Assembly: GCF_000622225.1 (NCBI RefSeq) | Contig: NZ_JHWD01000003.1 | Coordinates: 1 to 64,000, forward strand | Source of the DNA: Roseomonas mucosa ATCC BAA-692 | GTDB taxonomy: Bacteria > Pseudomonadota > Alphaproteobacteria > Acetobacterales > Acetobacteraceae | Direction: 5' to 3' | Length of the DNA: 64,000 nt | In this document: one piece after another, positions 35,184 through 47,675 of the stretch | How the letters are laid out: each line of letters begins with the position of its first letter | Numbering within the stretch: position 1 is the stretch's first letter | The notes under the pieces: model-generated | What the model was told of the DNA's origin: nothing | The model's input: only the letters and a program-made list of their open reading frames with translations | The model's database searches: none | Translations under genes and position numbers: made by a program

Positions 35184-35671
35184 CTTGCGCGGTGCCCTGC
35201 TTCGGCAAGAGGTTGCCTGGCGATGAGCCCCTGGCCTGGGGGAGGAGTTTCACCATTCCCTCCACCGGGTCGCCTCAGGACTTTGGCATTTTAGTGCTTT
35301 AGGATTTTAAGCCTTTGCTTGCCCGGAGGGATGCCGGGTGCGATCCCGCGAGACAGAGCGCATGGATAGGCGATGCTGTGGAATGCGCGGTGCTGTGTTG
35401 ATTTTATTCCTATAGCGCGGCGTGGATGGTGAAGCAAGGGGCGTTTGCGGTGGCGGTGTCCGTTCCCGTTCCCGGTCGGGGGGAGAGGATCGCCGCGGCC
35501 TGTGGCACGGCATTGCGGGTTCGGCCTTCGGCATTGGCCTCTGCCGGTGGTGCCAACCCATCGGATACGGGGCGCGCAGCGTCCTGGCGGCCATGGAGTG
35601 CGGCGCCGGACCCCGGGCAGGCCCAGGGGCCGGTGGGCCGGTGTGTTCCGCCCCTCACATGAGGCCCGGCG
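35184..35671. other. Gene-free region between fusA and tonB
   Basis: About 490 bases with no convincing gene. The part at 35275-35415 is clearly more AT-rich than the window average (for example TTTTAGTGCTTTAGGATTTT), which may mark a promoter or an older insertion scar. Frames after 35420 are Gly/Arg-rich shadows without a domain. Confidence 0.45.
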
Positions 35672-36550
35672 TCAGCGCCGCGTGACGCTGAAGCTGATCG
35701 GCACCGCGGCGCTGAAGGTGTCGTCGCTGAACTCCTCCGGCACCGGCGGCAGGGAGGCGCGCTGCAAGGTTTCCACGGCGGCCTCGTCGAGGAGCTCGCT
35801 GCCGCTGCTGCGGGACACCCGGGCCGAGATCAGCGTCCCGTCCCGGCGCATGGCGAAGGTCACGACCACGACGCCCTGGATGCCGCGCATCTCGGCCTCG
35901 CGCGGGTAGCGCTTGGCGCGGTTGATCGCGGCCGAGAGCCGTCCGGTCCAGTTCGGCGGCGGCCCGGCGGCGGCCATGCGCGGGCGCGACGGGGCGGCCG
36001 GCGCGGCGGTGGCGGCCGGGGGGGTGTATTCGCGGGCCGGGGGCGCCTCGGTGACGGTGGGGCGCGGCGGAGCCGGCTTCGGCGGGGCGGGGCGGGGCGG
36101 CGTCGGGCGGGGGGGCGCCGGACGCGGCGGCGGCGGCGGTGCCGGCGGCGGCGGTTCGGGCAGGGGCTCCAGCGCCGGCTCCGGATCGGGTGGCGGGGCC
36201 TCGGCGACCTCCGCCGGCTCCGGCTTCACCGGCTCGGTCACGGGCGGCGGCTCGGCCGTCTGCACCGGCGGGGGCTCGGCGGCCTGCATGGGCGGGGGCG
36301 GTTCGGCCTCGGTTGGCGGGGGCGGCTCCACGGCCTTGACGGTCTCGGCGGGCGGCGGGGCCGCGGCGGGCTCCGAGGCCTCGGCCGGGTTGTCCGGCGT
36401 TTCCTCGGGGGCCATCACCGCCAGCTCGACCGGCATCTCCACCTCGGCGGCCGAAGGAGGGGGCTCGGGGGTCAGGAACAGCGGCACGGCCACCGCCGCA
36501 TGCAGCACCAGGGAAGTCCCCCAGCCCAGGACCTGCGCGCGCGTTGCCAT
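35672..36550 (-). CDS. tonB: Energy transducer TonB
   Basis: A 292-residue protein with one N-terminal membrane helix (GWGTSLVLHAAVAVPLFL), a very long Pro-rich spacer (residues about 45-185, many PPP and PRP units) that can span the periplasm, and a C-terminal TonB domain: NRAKRYPREAEMRGIQGVVVVTFAMRRDG and ARVSRSSGSELLDEAAVETL. It passes proton-motive force from ExbBD to outer-membrane receptors. It is the last gene of exbB-exbD-tonB, 4 bases after exbD. A Fur-like box lies upstream of the operon. Confidence 0.93.
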   Translation of the reverse strand: MATRAQVLGWGTSLVLHAAVAVPLFLTPEPPPSAAEVEMPVELAVMAPEETPDNPAEASEPAAAPPPAETVKAVEPPPPTEAEPPPPMQAAEPPPVQTAEPPPVTEPVKPEPAEVAEAPPPDPEPALEPLPEPPPPAPPPPPRPAPPRPTPPRPAPPKPAPPRPTVTEAPPAREYTPPAATAAPAAPSRPRMAAAGPPPNWTGRLSAAINRAKRYPREAEMRGIQGVVVVTFAMRRDGTLISARVSRSSGSELLDEAAVETLQRASLPPVPEEFSDDTFSAAVPISFSVTRR

Positions 36551-36554
36551 GGGA

Positions 36555-37004
36555 TCAGCGCGCCTGGACGGGGGGCGTGCCCGGCTCCGCCTCGGCGATC
36601 AGCGAGACGCGGGAGATGCCGGCGGCGGTGATGCGGCCCATGACGCGCAGAACCACGCCATAGGGGGTGTCGCGGTCGCCGCGCACATAGACGGGGGTGT
36701 CGGGGTCATCCCCCTGGGCTTCCTTGATGCGGGTGCCGACCTCGGCCTCGGGCACCTCGTCCTGCTTGATGAAGGTGCGGCCCTCGCGGTTCACGGTCAG
36801 CACCACGGGCGGCTTGGGCGCGGCGACGCGGGCGGCGGAGGTCTTGGGCAGGTTCACGGGAACGCCCACCACCATCATCGGGGCGGCGACCATGAAGATG
36901 ATCAGCAGCACCAGCATCACGTCCACCAGGGGCGTGACGTTCATCTCGGCGAGCGGGCGCGCGTCGTCCTCGTCGCCGCCGAGATCGGGTCCGGCAAAGG
37001 CCAT
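36555..37004 (-). CDS. exbD: Biopolymer transport protein ExbD
   Basis: A 149-residue ExbD/TolR protein. EMNVTPLVDVMLVLLIIFMV is the signature N-terminal cytoplasmic motif and membrane helix; the Asp in PLVDVMLV is the proton-conducting residue. The periplasmic domain ends with the dimerisation part, including DTPYGVVLRVMGRITAAG. Its place between exbB and tonB fixes the assignment as ExbD rather than TolR. Confidence 0.93.
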   Translation of the reverse strand: MAFAGPDLGGDEDDARPLAEMNVTPLVDVMLVLLIIFMVAAPMMVVGVPVNLPKTSAARVAAPKPPVVLTVNREGRTFIKQDEVPEAEVGTRIKEAQGDDPDTPVYVRGDRDTPYGVVLRVMGRITAAGISRVSLIAEAEPGTPPVQAR

Positions 37005-37015
37005 GGTGGAATGCC

Positions 37016-37741
<726 letters not shown>

Positions 37742-37788
37742 GGGTCAGACCCTCCGTCTCGGGGTTTCGGTGAAGGGGGCGGGCTGCG

Positions 37789-38346
37789 TCACTTGTCGAA
37801 GCCCACGCCCGGCACGCGCGACGAGGTCGCGATCCGCGGCAGGCAGGCGCTGCGCCCTTCCGGCTCCGGCCCGCAGGCGAGGAGGTCGTTGAGCAGCACG
37901 CCGGTGATGCCGTCGCAGGGCAGGCCGGACAGGTCGAAGATCCGGGCCAGCGTCTTGCTGGCGGGCAGAGGGCCGACATCCAGCGCCAGGCGGCGGGCGA
38001 TCACGCCGTCCTTGCCGAAGAGGATCAGGTCCAGCCGCAGCGGGTCCAGGGCGGTGTCGCCGGGGTTGCGCATCAGCAGCCAGGCGCGGCAGCCGGGCGG
38101 CTGCAGGTCGGGCTTCGGCTCCAGCCGGTTCAGCTCCAGGGTGATGGGCTTCGCGGCATCCTGCTGCGCCGCGGCCGGCAGGGCCAGGGCGGTCGCGGCG
38201 GTCAGGGAGAGGGCGGCGGTGAGAAGGCGGGACGCAGCCGCCCTCACGCCGCTTCCGCGCCGCGGCGCAGCAGGAAAGGCGGAGGGGCTTTCCGCGTTGG
38301 CGCGGCCGGACCGGAGGAGGCTGTTCCGGGTTCGGGGCTGCGGCAT
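37789..38346 (-). CDS. Secreted protein of unknown function upstream of exbB
   Basis: A 185-residue protein; ATG at 38346 has GGAGA 6 bases upstream. The N-terminus has basic residues followed by a hydrophobic stretch ending ALALPAAAQQ, so export is likely. The mature domain (ITLELNRLEPKPDLQPPGCRAWLLMRNPG and LRLDLILFGKDGVIARRLALDVGPL) looks like a small beta-sandwich with conserved Cys residues. It is the first gene of the exbB-exbD-tonB operon, 47 bases before exbB, which suggests a role in iron or TonB-linked transport. I do not know a characterised homologue. Confidence 0.75.
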   Translation of the reverse strand: MPQPRTRNSLLRSGRANAESPSAFPAAPRRGSGVRAAASRLLTAALSLTAATALALPAAAQQDAAKPITLELNRLEPKPDLQPPGCRAWLLMRNPGDTALDPLRLDLILFGKDGVIARRLALDVGPLPASKTLARIFDLSGLPCDGITGVLLNDLLACGPEPEGRSACLPRIATSSRVPGVGFDK

Positions 38347-38475
38347 GCGGATCTCCGGTGAAAGGCGACGCACAAGGGCGCGGCGCCGCTGCCCCGGCCC
38401 AGGGAAGTCCCGGCTGGGGAAGAAAGATGGCGCCGCAGCAATGTCGGGCTGTCTTTCGCTCCTGGCGCGGCGTTT

Positions 38476-38494
38476 AGCAAGTGAGAATTGCTTG
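38476..38494 (-). promoter_or_regulatory. Fur-like box upstream of the exbB operon
   Basis: GCAAGTGAGAATTGCTTGC is an inverted repeat (GCAAG/CTTGC) containing TGAGAAT, a close match to a Fur half-site. It lies 130 bases upstream of the first gene, in an AT-rich patch. An Irr or other iron-regulator site is an alternative. Confidence 0.55.
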
Positions 38495-38582
38495 CAAATG
38501 CCGCGCCGCAGTCATGTGCCCCACCGGGGGCGTCATCCCGGGGACCCGGCTCCCGGACCCGGCCCGCGCCGCCGGGCTTCCC

Positions 38583-39302
38583 TCAGCCCAGCGGCTGCGC
38601 GACGAAGCCTTCCCAGCCGCGCGCGCGCAGCTCGCAGGCGGGGCAGGTTCCGCAGCCATAGCCCCAGCGGTGGCGATGCGTGCGGTCGCCCAGGTAGCAG
38701 GTGTGGGAGTCCTCCACGATCATCTCCACCAGCGCCTGCCCGCCGAGGTCGTGGGCGAGGCGCCAGGTGGCGGGCTTGTCGCGCCACATCAGCGGCGTGT
38801 GGAGGACGAAGCGGCGCTCCATGCCGAGGTTGATGGCGACCTGCAGGGCCTTGAGCGTGTCGTCGCGGCAGTCGGGATAGCCGGAATAGTCGGTCTCGCA
38901 CATGCCGCCGACGAGGTGGCGCAGCCCGCGGCGATAGGCGAGGGCGGCGGCGAAGGTGACGAAGAGCAGGTTGCGGCCGGGGACGAAGGTGTTGGGCAGC
39001 CCGTCCTCGCGCATCCGGATCGCGATCTCCGCCGTCATGGCGGTGTCGGAGACCTGGGACAGTGCCTCCAGCGGCAGGGTGTGGTCGGGGCCGAGCTTCG
39101 CCGCCCAGTGCGGGAAGCGTTCCGCGAGGCGGCGGCGGAAGGTGTCGCGGCATTCCAGCTCCACCCGGTGGCGCTGGCCATAGTCGAAGCCCAGCGTCTC
39201 CACATGGGCGAAGCGGTCCAGCGCCCAGGCGAGGCAGGTGGCGCTGTCCTGGCCGCCGCTGAACAGGACCAGGGCGCCGTCGCCGGAAAGGTTGTCGGTC
39301 AT
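38583..39302 (-). CDS. queC: 7-cyano-7-deazaguanine synthase QueC
   Basis: A 239-residue ATP-dependent enzyme that converts 7-carboxy-7-deazaguanine to preQ0. [19 protein letters not shown] is the PP-loop. [21 protein letters not shown] and [20 protein letters not shown] are QueC signatures. The zinc site is formed by Cys in DSHTCYLG and [19 protein letters not shown] at 39302 overlaps the queG stop by 4 bases, so queG and queC are coupled. Confidence 0.95.
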   Translation of the reverse strand: MTDNLSGDGALVLFSGGQDSATCLAWALDRFAHVETLGFDYGQRHRVELECRDTFRRRLAERFPHWAAKLGPDHTLPLEALSQVSDTAMTAEIAIRMREDGLPNTFVPGRNLLFVTFAAALAYRRGLRHLVGGMCETDYSGYPDCRDDTLKALQVAINLGMERRFVLHTPLMWRDKPATWRLAHDLGGQALVEMIVEDSHTCYLGDRTHRHRWGYGCGTCPACELRARGWEGFVAQPLG

Positions 39303-40402
39303 GGGGTGATGTCCTCCAGGCGGGAGACGGCCCAGGCGGCGGCCTCCGCCACCACGGGGTCGGGATCGCCGGCGAGGCGGCGTGCCTCGGGCAGCAGCGC
39401 GGGGTCGGCCGAATTGCCGATGGCGTAGAGCACGTTGCGGACGAAGCGGTCGCGGCCGATGCGCTTGATGGGGGAGCCCGAGAAGAGGGCGCGGAAGGTG
39501 GCGTCGTCCAGTGCGGCCAGTTCCGCCAGGCGCGGGGCGGCGAGGTCCTCGCGGCCGATCAGGGCCGGCTCGGTGGCGGTATGGGCGAACTTGTTCCAGG
39601 GGCAGGCGGCAAGGCAGTCGTCGCAGCCATAGATGCGGTTGCCGAGGCGCGGGCGCAGCGCCTCGGGGACCGGCCCCTTGTGCTCGATGGTGAGGTAGGA
39701 GACGCAGCGGCGGGCGTCGAGCCGGTAGGGGCCGAGGAAGGCGCCGGTCGGGCAGGCGTCCAGGCAGCGGCGGCACTGGCCGCAATGATCCGTCTCCGGC
39801 CTGTCCGGGGCGAGGTCGAGCGTGGTGTAGACTTCGCCCAGGAAGAGCCAGGAGCCGTGCGCGCGGGACACGAGGTTGCTGTGCTTGCCCTGCCAGCCGA
39901 TCCCGGCCTGCTGGGCCAGCGGCTTCTCGGCCACCGGGGCGGTGTCCACGAAGACCTTGAGCGCCATGGCGGATTCACCGCCGGCGAAGCGGTCCACCAT
40001 CCAGCGGGCCAGGGCCTTCAGGCGCTTCTTCACCACGTCGTGGTAGTCGCGGTGGCGGGCATAGACGCTGACCGTGCCGCGGTCGGGGCGGGACAGGCTG
40101 GCGAGCGGGTCGTCCTCCGGCCCGTAGTTCATGCCGAGGCTGACCACCGAGACGGCCTCGGGCCAGAGCGCCCGGGGATGGCTGCGCTGTTCCGCCCGCT
40201 CGGCCATCCAGCCCATCTCGCCATGCATCCCGGCCTCCAGGAAGGCGGCGAGGCGCTCGCGCACCTCCGGCCCGAGATGTGCCCGGGCGAAGCCCACCGC
40301 GTCGAAGCCCAGCCGCAGGGCTTCGTTCCGGATGGCATCGCGGGCGGCGTCGGGGGCCGGCGGGGCAGCGGCGGGCCGGGATGGGGCGAGGGTGACGGGC
40401 AT
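39299..40402 (-). CDS. queG: Epoxyqueuosine reductase QueG
   Basis: A 367-residue cobalamin and Fe-S enzyme that reduces epoxyqueuosine to queuosine in tRNA. The two [4Fe-4S] motifs are [16 protein letters not shown] and [17 protein letters not shown] and [15 protein letters not shown] are family segments, and the C-terminal HEAT-like part ([21 protein letters not shown]) is present. ATG at 40402 is chosen over a start at 40471, which would add an unconserved leader. Confidence 0.94.
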   Translation of the reverse strand: MPVTLAPSRPAAAPPAPDAARDAIRNEALRLGFDAVGFARAHLGPEVRERLAAFLEAGMHGEMGWMAERAEQRSHPRALWPEAVSVVSLGMNYGPEDDPLASLSRPDRGTVSVYARHRDYHDVVKKRLKALARWMVDRFAGGESAMALKVFVDTAPVAEKPLAQQAGIGWQGKHSNLVSRAHGSWLFLGEVYTTLDLAPDRPETDHCGQCRRCLDACPTGAFLGPYRLDARRCVSYLTIEHKGPVPEALRPRLGNRIYGCDDCLAACPWNKFAHTATEPALIGREDLAAPRLAELAALDDATFRALFSGSPIKRIGRDRFVRNVLYAIGNSADPALLPEARRLAGDPDPVVAEAAAWAVSRLEDITP

Positions 40403-40506
40403 GGTTCCGGCCCTATCTGTCGCCCCCGGCACCGCGCTGCAAGGATGGACGCGGCCCGGCGGGGGAGTCATGCCGGGCGGTGGTGGCTGAAAGGGAGTCC
40501 GGACTG

Positions 40507-41274
40507 ATGGAACAGGAATTCGCGGGGCGGCGCGTGGTGGTGATGGGCGGCAGCCGGGGCATCGGGCGTTCCACGGCGCTGCTTTTCGCGGCGCGCGGGG
40601 CGGCGGTGTCGATCTGCGCGCGCGGCGCCGGGACGCTGGAGGAGACGCGGCGGGAGATCGCGGCGCTCGGCGGCCCGGCCCATGCCGGGGTGGCGGACCT
40701 GTCGCGGGAGGCGGACATCGTCCGCTACATCCCCGAGGCGGCGGCGGCGCTGGGGGGGATCGACGTGCTGGTGAACAACGCCTCGGGCTTCGGCATGTCG
40801 GATGACGAGGCGGGCTGGGCGGCTTCGCTGAATGTCGATGTGATGGCGGTGGTGCGGGCGAGCCACGCGGCGCTGCCCTTCCTGGAGGCCTCGCCGCGGG
40901 AGAGGGGCGGCGGCAGCATCGTCAACATCGCCTCGATCTCGGCGATGCGGGCCTCGGCGCGCTCGGCGCCCTATGGGGCGGTGAAGGCGGCGGTGATCCA
41001 CTACACCGGCAGCCAGGGGAAGGTGCTGGCGCGCCGGGGCATCCGCGCGAACTGCGTGGCGCCGGGCTCCATCGAATTCCCCGGCGGGATGTGGGAGCAG
41101 CGGCGGCTGGCGGGGGAGAGGCTCTATGCCGACACCCTGGCCACGATCCCCTTCGGCCGGCTGGGCCGCCCGGAGGAGGTGGCCGAGGTGGTCGCCTTCC
41201 TGGCCTCGTCGCGGGCGAGCTGGGTGACGGGGCAGTGCATCGTGGTGGATGGCGGCCAGCTCGTCGGCCCGTGA
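40507..41274 (+). CDS. SDR family NAD(P)-dependent oxidoreductase
   Basis: A 255-residue classical [22 protein letters not shown] is the TGxxxGIG-type cofactor loop, VNNASGFG the NNAG motif, [11 protein letters not shown] contains the catalytic Ser and YGAVK the Tyr-x-x-x-Lys. [11 protein letters not shown] is the usual C-terminal end. Substrate unknown; the fold resembles 3-oxoacyl-ACP reductase-like enzymes. GGGAG lies 9 bases before ATG 40507. It is divergent from queG and 43 bases before the cytochrome c gene. Confidence 0.88.
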   Translation: MEQEFAGRRVVVMGGSRGIGRSTALLFAARGAAVSICARGAGTLEETRREIAALGGPAHAGVADLSREADIVRYIPEAAAALGGIDVLVNNASGFGMSDDEAGWAASLNVDVMAVVRASHAALPFLEASPRERGGGSIVNIASISAMRASARSAPYGAVKAAVIHYTGSQGKVLARRGIRANCVAPGSIEFPGGMWEQRRLAGERLYADTLATIPFGRLGRPEEVAEVVAFLASSRASWVTGQCIVVDGGQLVGP

Positions 41275-41317
41275 GGACGGGGGCCGAGGCCATGGCCGGG
41301 ACGGGTGCGAAGCCGCC

Positions 41318-41776
41318 ATGACCCGCTCGCGCGCCCTGCTGCTGCTCTGGCTGGCCGCCGCCATGCTCGGCGCGGGCGCGCTGGCCCTGCTGGTGCCCGG
41401 CGGCCCGGGGGAGGAGGCGCCCGCCCGGCGCGGCGATGCCGGCCAGCCGCTGGAGGCGCTGCTGGCCGGGGCCGAGCCGGCGGCGGGGGCGCGCCTTTTC
41501 CGCCGCTGCGCCGCCTGCCACACCATCGGCGCGGGCGGTGCGGACCTGAACGGGCCGAACCTGCACGGGGTGATGGGGGCGCCCGTGGCGGGCAACCGGC
41601 CGCGCTACGGCTACACCCAGGCGCTGCGGCAGGCGGGCGGGGTGTGGACCCCGGCGCGGATGGATGCGTGGCTGCGCGACCCGCAGGGCTTCGCGCCCGG
41701 GAACCGGATGGCGTTTCCCGGCCTGAAGGACGCCCGGGAGCGGGCGGAGCTGATCGCCTATCTCGGCGGGCGATAG
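41318..41776 (+). CDS. Class I cytochrome c, membrane-anchored or secreted
   Basis: A 152-residue protein with an N-terminal hydrophobic segment (ALLLLWLAAAMLGAGALALLV), which may be a signal peptide or anchor. CAACH is the haem c attachment site, GPNLHGVMG follows the haem and NRMAFPGLKDARERAELIAYL contains the axial Met. The size and motifs match cytochrome c2/c550-type electron carriers. It probably passes electrons in the periplasm. Confidence 0.92.
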   Translation: MTRSRALLLLWLAAAMLGAGALALLVPGGPGEEAPARRGDAGQPLEALLAGAEPAAGARLFRRCAACHTIGAGGADLNGPNLHGVMGAPVAGNRPRYGYTQALRQAGGVWTPARMDAWLRDPQGFAPGNRMAFPGLKDARERAELIAYLGGR

Positions 41777-41804
41777 GGGAAAGACCCCGCCGTCCCGGTC
41801 TCCG

Positions 41805-42890
41805 TCACCCCTCGGCGCGCACGCCTACCGTGGCGGCGGCGGCCACGATGCCCGCCCAGCTGGTCTCGTCGATCGGGATGCCCTCGGCGAGGCGCTGCGC
41901 CATGGTCCGGCGCTCCGGCTCCCCGGCGACCAGCACCTCCTCGCCCGGCTGCGGCGGGGAGGCCTTCACATGCGCGATGCAGGCCGCGACCTCGCGCTGG
42001 AACGCCGCCACGTCGCCCAGGCGGGCGGGGTCGAAGACGAAGCTGAGCATGTTGTTGACGATGCCGCGCCGGGGGGTGTCGTCGCCGGTGTTGGGGCCGC
42101 CGCCGCTGAGGCCGCCGGCCAGAACCTCGCACATCAGCGACAGGCCGAAGCCCTTGTGCCCGCCGAAGGGCAGCAGGGAGCCATGGGCGCCCTTGCCGTC
42201 GGCATTGCCGGCGCCGCTGTCCTGCGTGCCGTAGAGGGCATTGGGATCGTCCGTCGGCCGGCCCTCGGCATCCAGCAGCACGGGGGCGGGCAGCGTCTTG
42301 CCGGCATTGCGGGCGACGCGGACCTTGCCCATGGCGATGGCGCTGGTGGCGAAGTCCAGCACCAGGGGTGGCTGGCCCTCGCCACAGGGCACGGCGATGC
42401 AGAAGGGGTTGGTCTGCAGCCGCCCGTCGCTGCCGTTGTGGGGGGCGACGAAATAGCTGGGGCCGAGCCGCACATTGGCGAAGTGGATCGAGACGAGCCC
42501 GGCGGCGGCGGCCATCTCGCCGAAGGCGCCGATGCGGGCGAGGTGGTGGGAGTCGCGGATCGCCGCCACGGCGATGCCGGTGGTGCGCACGCGGCCGATG
42601 GCCCAGCGCATCACCTCCCGCCCGATCACCTGGCCGAAGGCGTCGCGCGCATCCACCACGGCGAAGGGGCCGTCGTCGCGCAGGAAGCGGGGCGGGGTGT
42701 TGGGAACGAGGAACCCATCCCTGCGGTCCTGGAGGTAGTCCGGGATCAGCCCGACGCCATGGCTGTCATGGCCCTTGAGATTGGCCTCGACCAGATCGGC
42801 GGCGACGGTCGCGGCTTCCTCGGGCGTGCTGCCGGCAGCCTGGAAGATGCTGGCGGTGAGGGTTTGCAGGCGATCGCGGGCGATCAGCAT
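41805..42890 (-). CDS. Ldh family oxidoreductase (malate/L-lactate dehydrogenase type)
   Basis: A 361-residue NAD(P)-dependent enzyme of the MDH2/LDH2 family, which includes ureidoglycolate dehydrogenase and YbiC-type enzymes. LKGHDSHGVGLIPDYL contains the conserved D-S-H-G substrate motif; DSHHLARIG, QTNPFCIAVPCG and LPFGGHKGFGLSLMCEVLAGGLSG are family signatures. Substrate is probably a 2-hydroxy acid. The start is ATG at 42890. It is convergent with the cytochrome c gene. Confidence 0.9.
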   Translation of the reverse strand: MLIARDRLQTLTASIFQAAGSTPEEAATVAADLVEANLKGHDSHGVGLIPDYLQDRRDGFLVPNTPPRFLRDDGPFAVVDARDAFGQVIGREVMRWAIGRVRTTGIAVAAIRDSHHLARIGAFGEMAAAAGLVSIHFANVRLGPSYFVAPHNGSDGRLQTNPFCIAVPCGEGQPPLVLDFATSAIAMGKVRVARNAGKTLPAPVLLDAEGRPTDDPNALYGTQDSGAGNADGKGAHGSLLPFGGHKGFGLSLMCEVLAGGLSGGGPNTGDDTPRRGIVNNMLSFVFDPARLGDVAAFQREVAACIAHVKASPPQPGEEVLVAGEPERRTMAQRLAEGIPIDETSWAGIVAAAATVGVRAEG

Positions 42891-43153
42891 GGCGGTTTCT
42901 CGCTCCCTTTGGCGGATTCTTGGGCTCTGGTTCCTGCCCAAAAGCCTGGACGCGGCGGCGCGCAGGCACAAGCCGCGCGGGCCGCATGGCGGCCACCGGA
43001 GGGGCGGGAAAAGGGCATGCGGTGCGCGGCCACAGGCGGAACAAATCGGTTCCGCGCGGAATCCATTACCCGTTTGGGCATTCCATGTGCGGGCCGAAGG
43101 GACTATCTGCCCCCGGTCCAGACGTCTTTTCTTCAAGTCACGGTGATTGTTTC

Positions 43154-43372
43154 ATGACCCCTGCCGAGATCGCCCAGGTCCAGGCCCATCTGCGCAAGCA
43201 GTTCAACAACCAGCAGATCGTGGTGGCCGCGCCGAAGCGGCGCGGCGGCAGCGTGGAGCTGCGGATCGGCGACGAGTTCATCGGCACCATCCACCGCGAT
43301 GCCGAGGATGGCGAGGTTTCCTATGCCATCCAGATGGTGGTGCTGGCCGAGGACCTGAACCAGATCGACTGA
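43154..43372 (+). CDS. DUF3126 family protein
   Basis: A 72-residue protein matching the small alphaproteobacterial DUF3126 family: MTPAEIAQVQAHLRKQF, then a beta-rich part with VELRIGDEFIGTIHRDAEDGE and SYAIQMVVLAEDLN. It is cytoplasmic and has no known function. It is monocistronic and convergent with queF. Confidence 0.85.
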   Translation: MTPAEIAQVQAHLRKQFNNQQIVVAAPKRRGGSVELRIGDEFIGTIHRDAEDGEVSYAIQMVVLAEDLNQID

Positions 43373-43383
43373 TACGGCTGGCG

Positions 43384-43403
43384 GCCGGCCCTATGGCCGG
43401 CCC
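43384..43403. terminator. Hairpin between convergent genes
   Basis: GGCCGGCC, CTAT and GGCCGGCC (43383-43402) form a perfect 8-base stem just after the DUF3126 stop and before the queF end. There is no T tract, so its function as a terminator is uncertain. Confidence 0.35.
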
Positions 43404-43436
43404 TGGCGCTGGCCCCCGGCCGTGGAGCCGCCCCGT

Positions 43437-46293
<2,857 letters not shown>

Positions 46294-46376
46294 GCTACGG
46301 ACTCGCTGGCAGGCGGCGGCCCCTAGACCGGGCGGCCACGCCTGTCCAGTCTCGCCGCCCCGGCGGAGGGGGCGGC

Positions 46377-46766
46377 TCAGGTTTCCTTGGCGATGATGCC
46401 GTTCAGGGTGCGGCAGGCGGCGACCACGGCGACCAGCAGCACGCCGTTGCGGATCAGCCCTTCCGGCGTGAGGTAGTGGCCGCCGAGAGAGAGCGAGTGG
46501 GGAAGCTGCGTCACCACGCTTTGCAGCATCGGGTCGAGGTGCAGGTTGGCGGTGAGGTTCACCAGCACCCACCAGGCGATTCCGGCGATCAGGAACAGGG
46601 GCGCCAGGATCTCGGCCACCTGCTCGATGAAGGTCAGGGCAAAGGTCGCCACGCCGCAGACCAGGATACGCAGCGTCCGGCCCAGGATGGCCTCCAGCCG
46701 GGCCGTCAGCGGGCGGTCCGCACGGTCATCCAGAACGCTCCGGCGCGACACACCCGACATCGCCAT
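46377..46766 (-). CDS. Small membrane protein of unknown function
   Basis: A 129-residue protein with at least two likely membrane helices: [20 protein letters not shown] or its continuation [17 protein letters not shown], and [14 protein letters not shown] near the C-terminus. The N-terminus is basic and cytoplasmic. I recognise no family. It lies 83 bases upstream of queA and could be the first gene of that transcript. Confidence 0.6.
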   Translation of the reverse strand: MAMSGVSRRSVLDDRADRPLTARLEAILGRTLRILVCGVATFALTFIEQVAEILAPLFLIAGIAWWVLVNLTANLHLDPMLQSVVTQLPHSLSLGGHYLTPEGLIRNGVLLVAVVAACRTLNGIIAKET

Positions 46767-46859
46767 CCCTCTCGAAAATCTCGCATCGTCCCATGCCCGG
46801 CGGTGGGCGCGGGGGCCAGGCCGGGTGAAACCACGTCAACGGCCGGAACGCCAGACTAG

Positions 46860-47675
46860 ACCCGGGGATGGCAGGAAGGCCACCGGGGACCGATCACACT
46901 CGCGACGGTTGCAGGAGCCGGGCAGGGAACATGACCGCGGGGACATGCCGGCGGATGGGGCGGGGATGCCGGGAAAGCGGTGGAACGGGGCGGCAGCCTC
47001 CCGCTGCTCCGATCGGCCTCAGCGCCTGGGATGCCGGGAAGAACGGACCCGGACAGGAACGGGCGCAGGCTGACCGCCCACCTGCATGGCGGCAGCGGCA
47101 ACCGCGGCGGCGATGGCAGCTGCGACAAGGGAAATCGCGATCATCATCCTTCCTTTCCCGCCACGGCCGGAAACCGCGCGGCACGATGTTCGGGAACATG
47201 GGCGGGCGCAGCAAGTCCTTTGTTGCCCAACCCGTGTTCCACAGCCTCGGCGAGCGTGTTCCGGGCGGCCTTGGCCGGGGGGAAAGCGAACCTCCCGGCC
47301 TCCACCGCCTGGAACCCGAGCCCCATGCACCTTCCGCAGGAACCCGGAGCGGGAGCGTGGGGATCGAGGCGCTTCCGCGCCAGGCCTGTCCCATAGATTT
47401 TGCGGGCGCGAACCCCGGACAAGGTGCCTTTGGGGAGATCCACCATTGCGGTGGGCGCAACCCATCGTGAGCAGGCCGGGCCCGCGCCTCCGGCGCGGAA
47501 CCGCCGTCCCGCCCTCCGTCTTGCCAGCGGTGCCCGCATCCTGTGCATTGCGCGTGCTCAACGCACCGGCGGCCCAGCGGTTCGGCAAGTTCACGCGGAT
47601 GGGGCGGAATCGGCGGAAATTTTCGCCATGGCGCGGCTTGCTGCACCCGGTACCGCTCGTCCAAGCTCCGCCGCC
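46860..47675. other. Long intergenic region
   Basis: About 800 bases that lack a convincing gene apart from a possible small membrane ORF. Other frames are Arg/Pro/Gly-rich and show no domain. It must hold the promoter of the M20 carbamoylase gene and perhaps that of the 46377-46766 gene. Confidence 0.45.
47019..47147 (-). CDS. Possible 42-residue membrane protein
   Basis: Two adjacent ATG codons at 47147 and 47144 follow GGAAAGGAAGG. The product has one Ala-rich membrane helix (IAISLVAAAIAAAVAAAAM) and a short basic tail. The Shine-Dalgarno-like sequence is good, but the ORF is short and the helix composition could arise by chance in GC-rich DNA. Confidence 0.3.
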   Translation of the reverse strand: MMIAISLVAAAIAAAVAAAAMQVGGQPAPVPVRVRSSRHPRR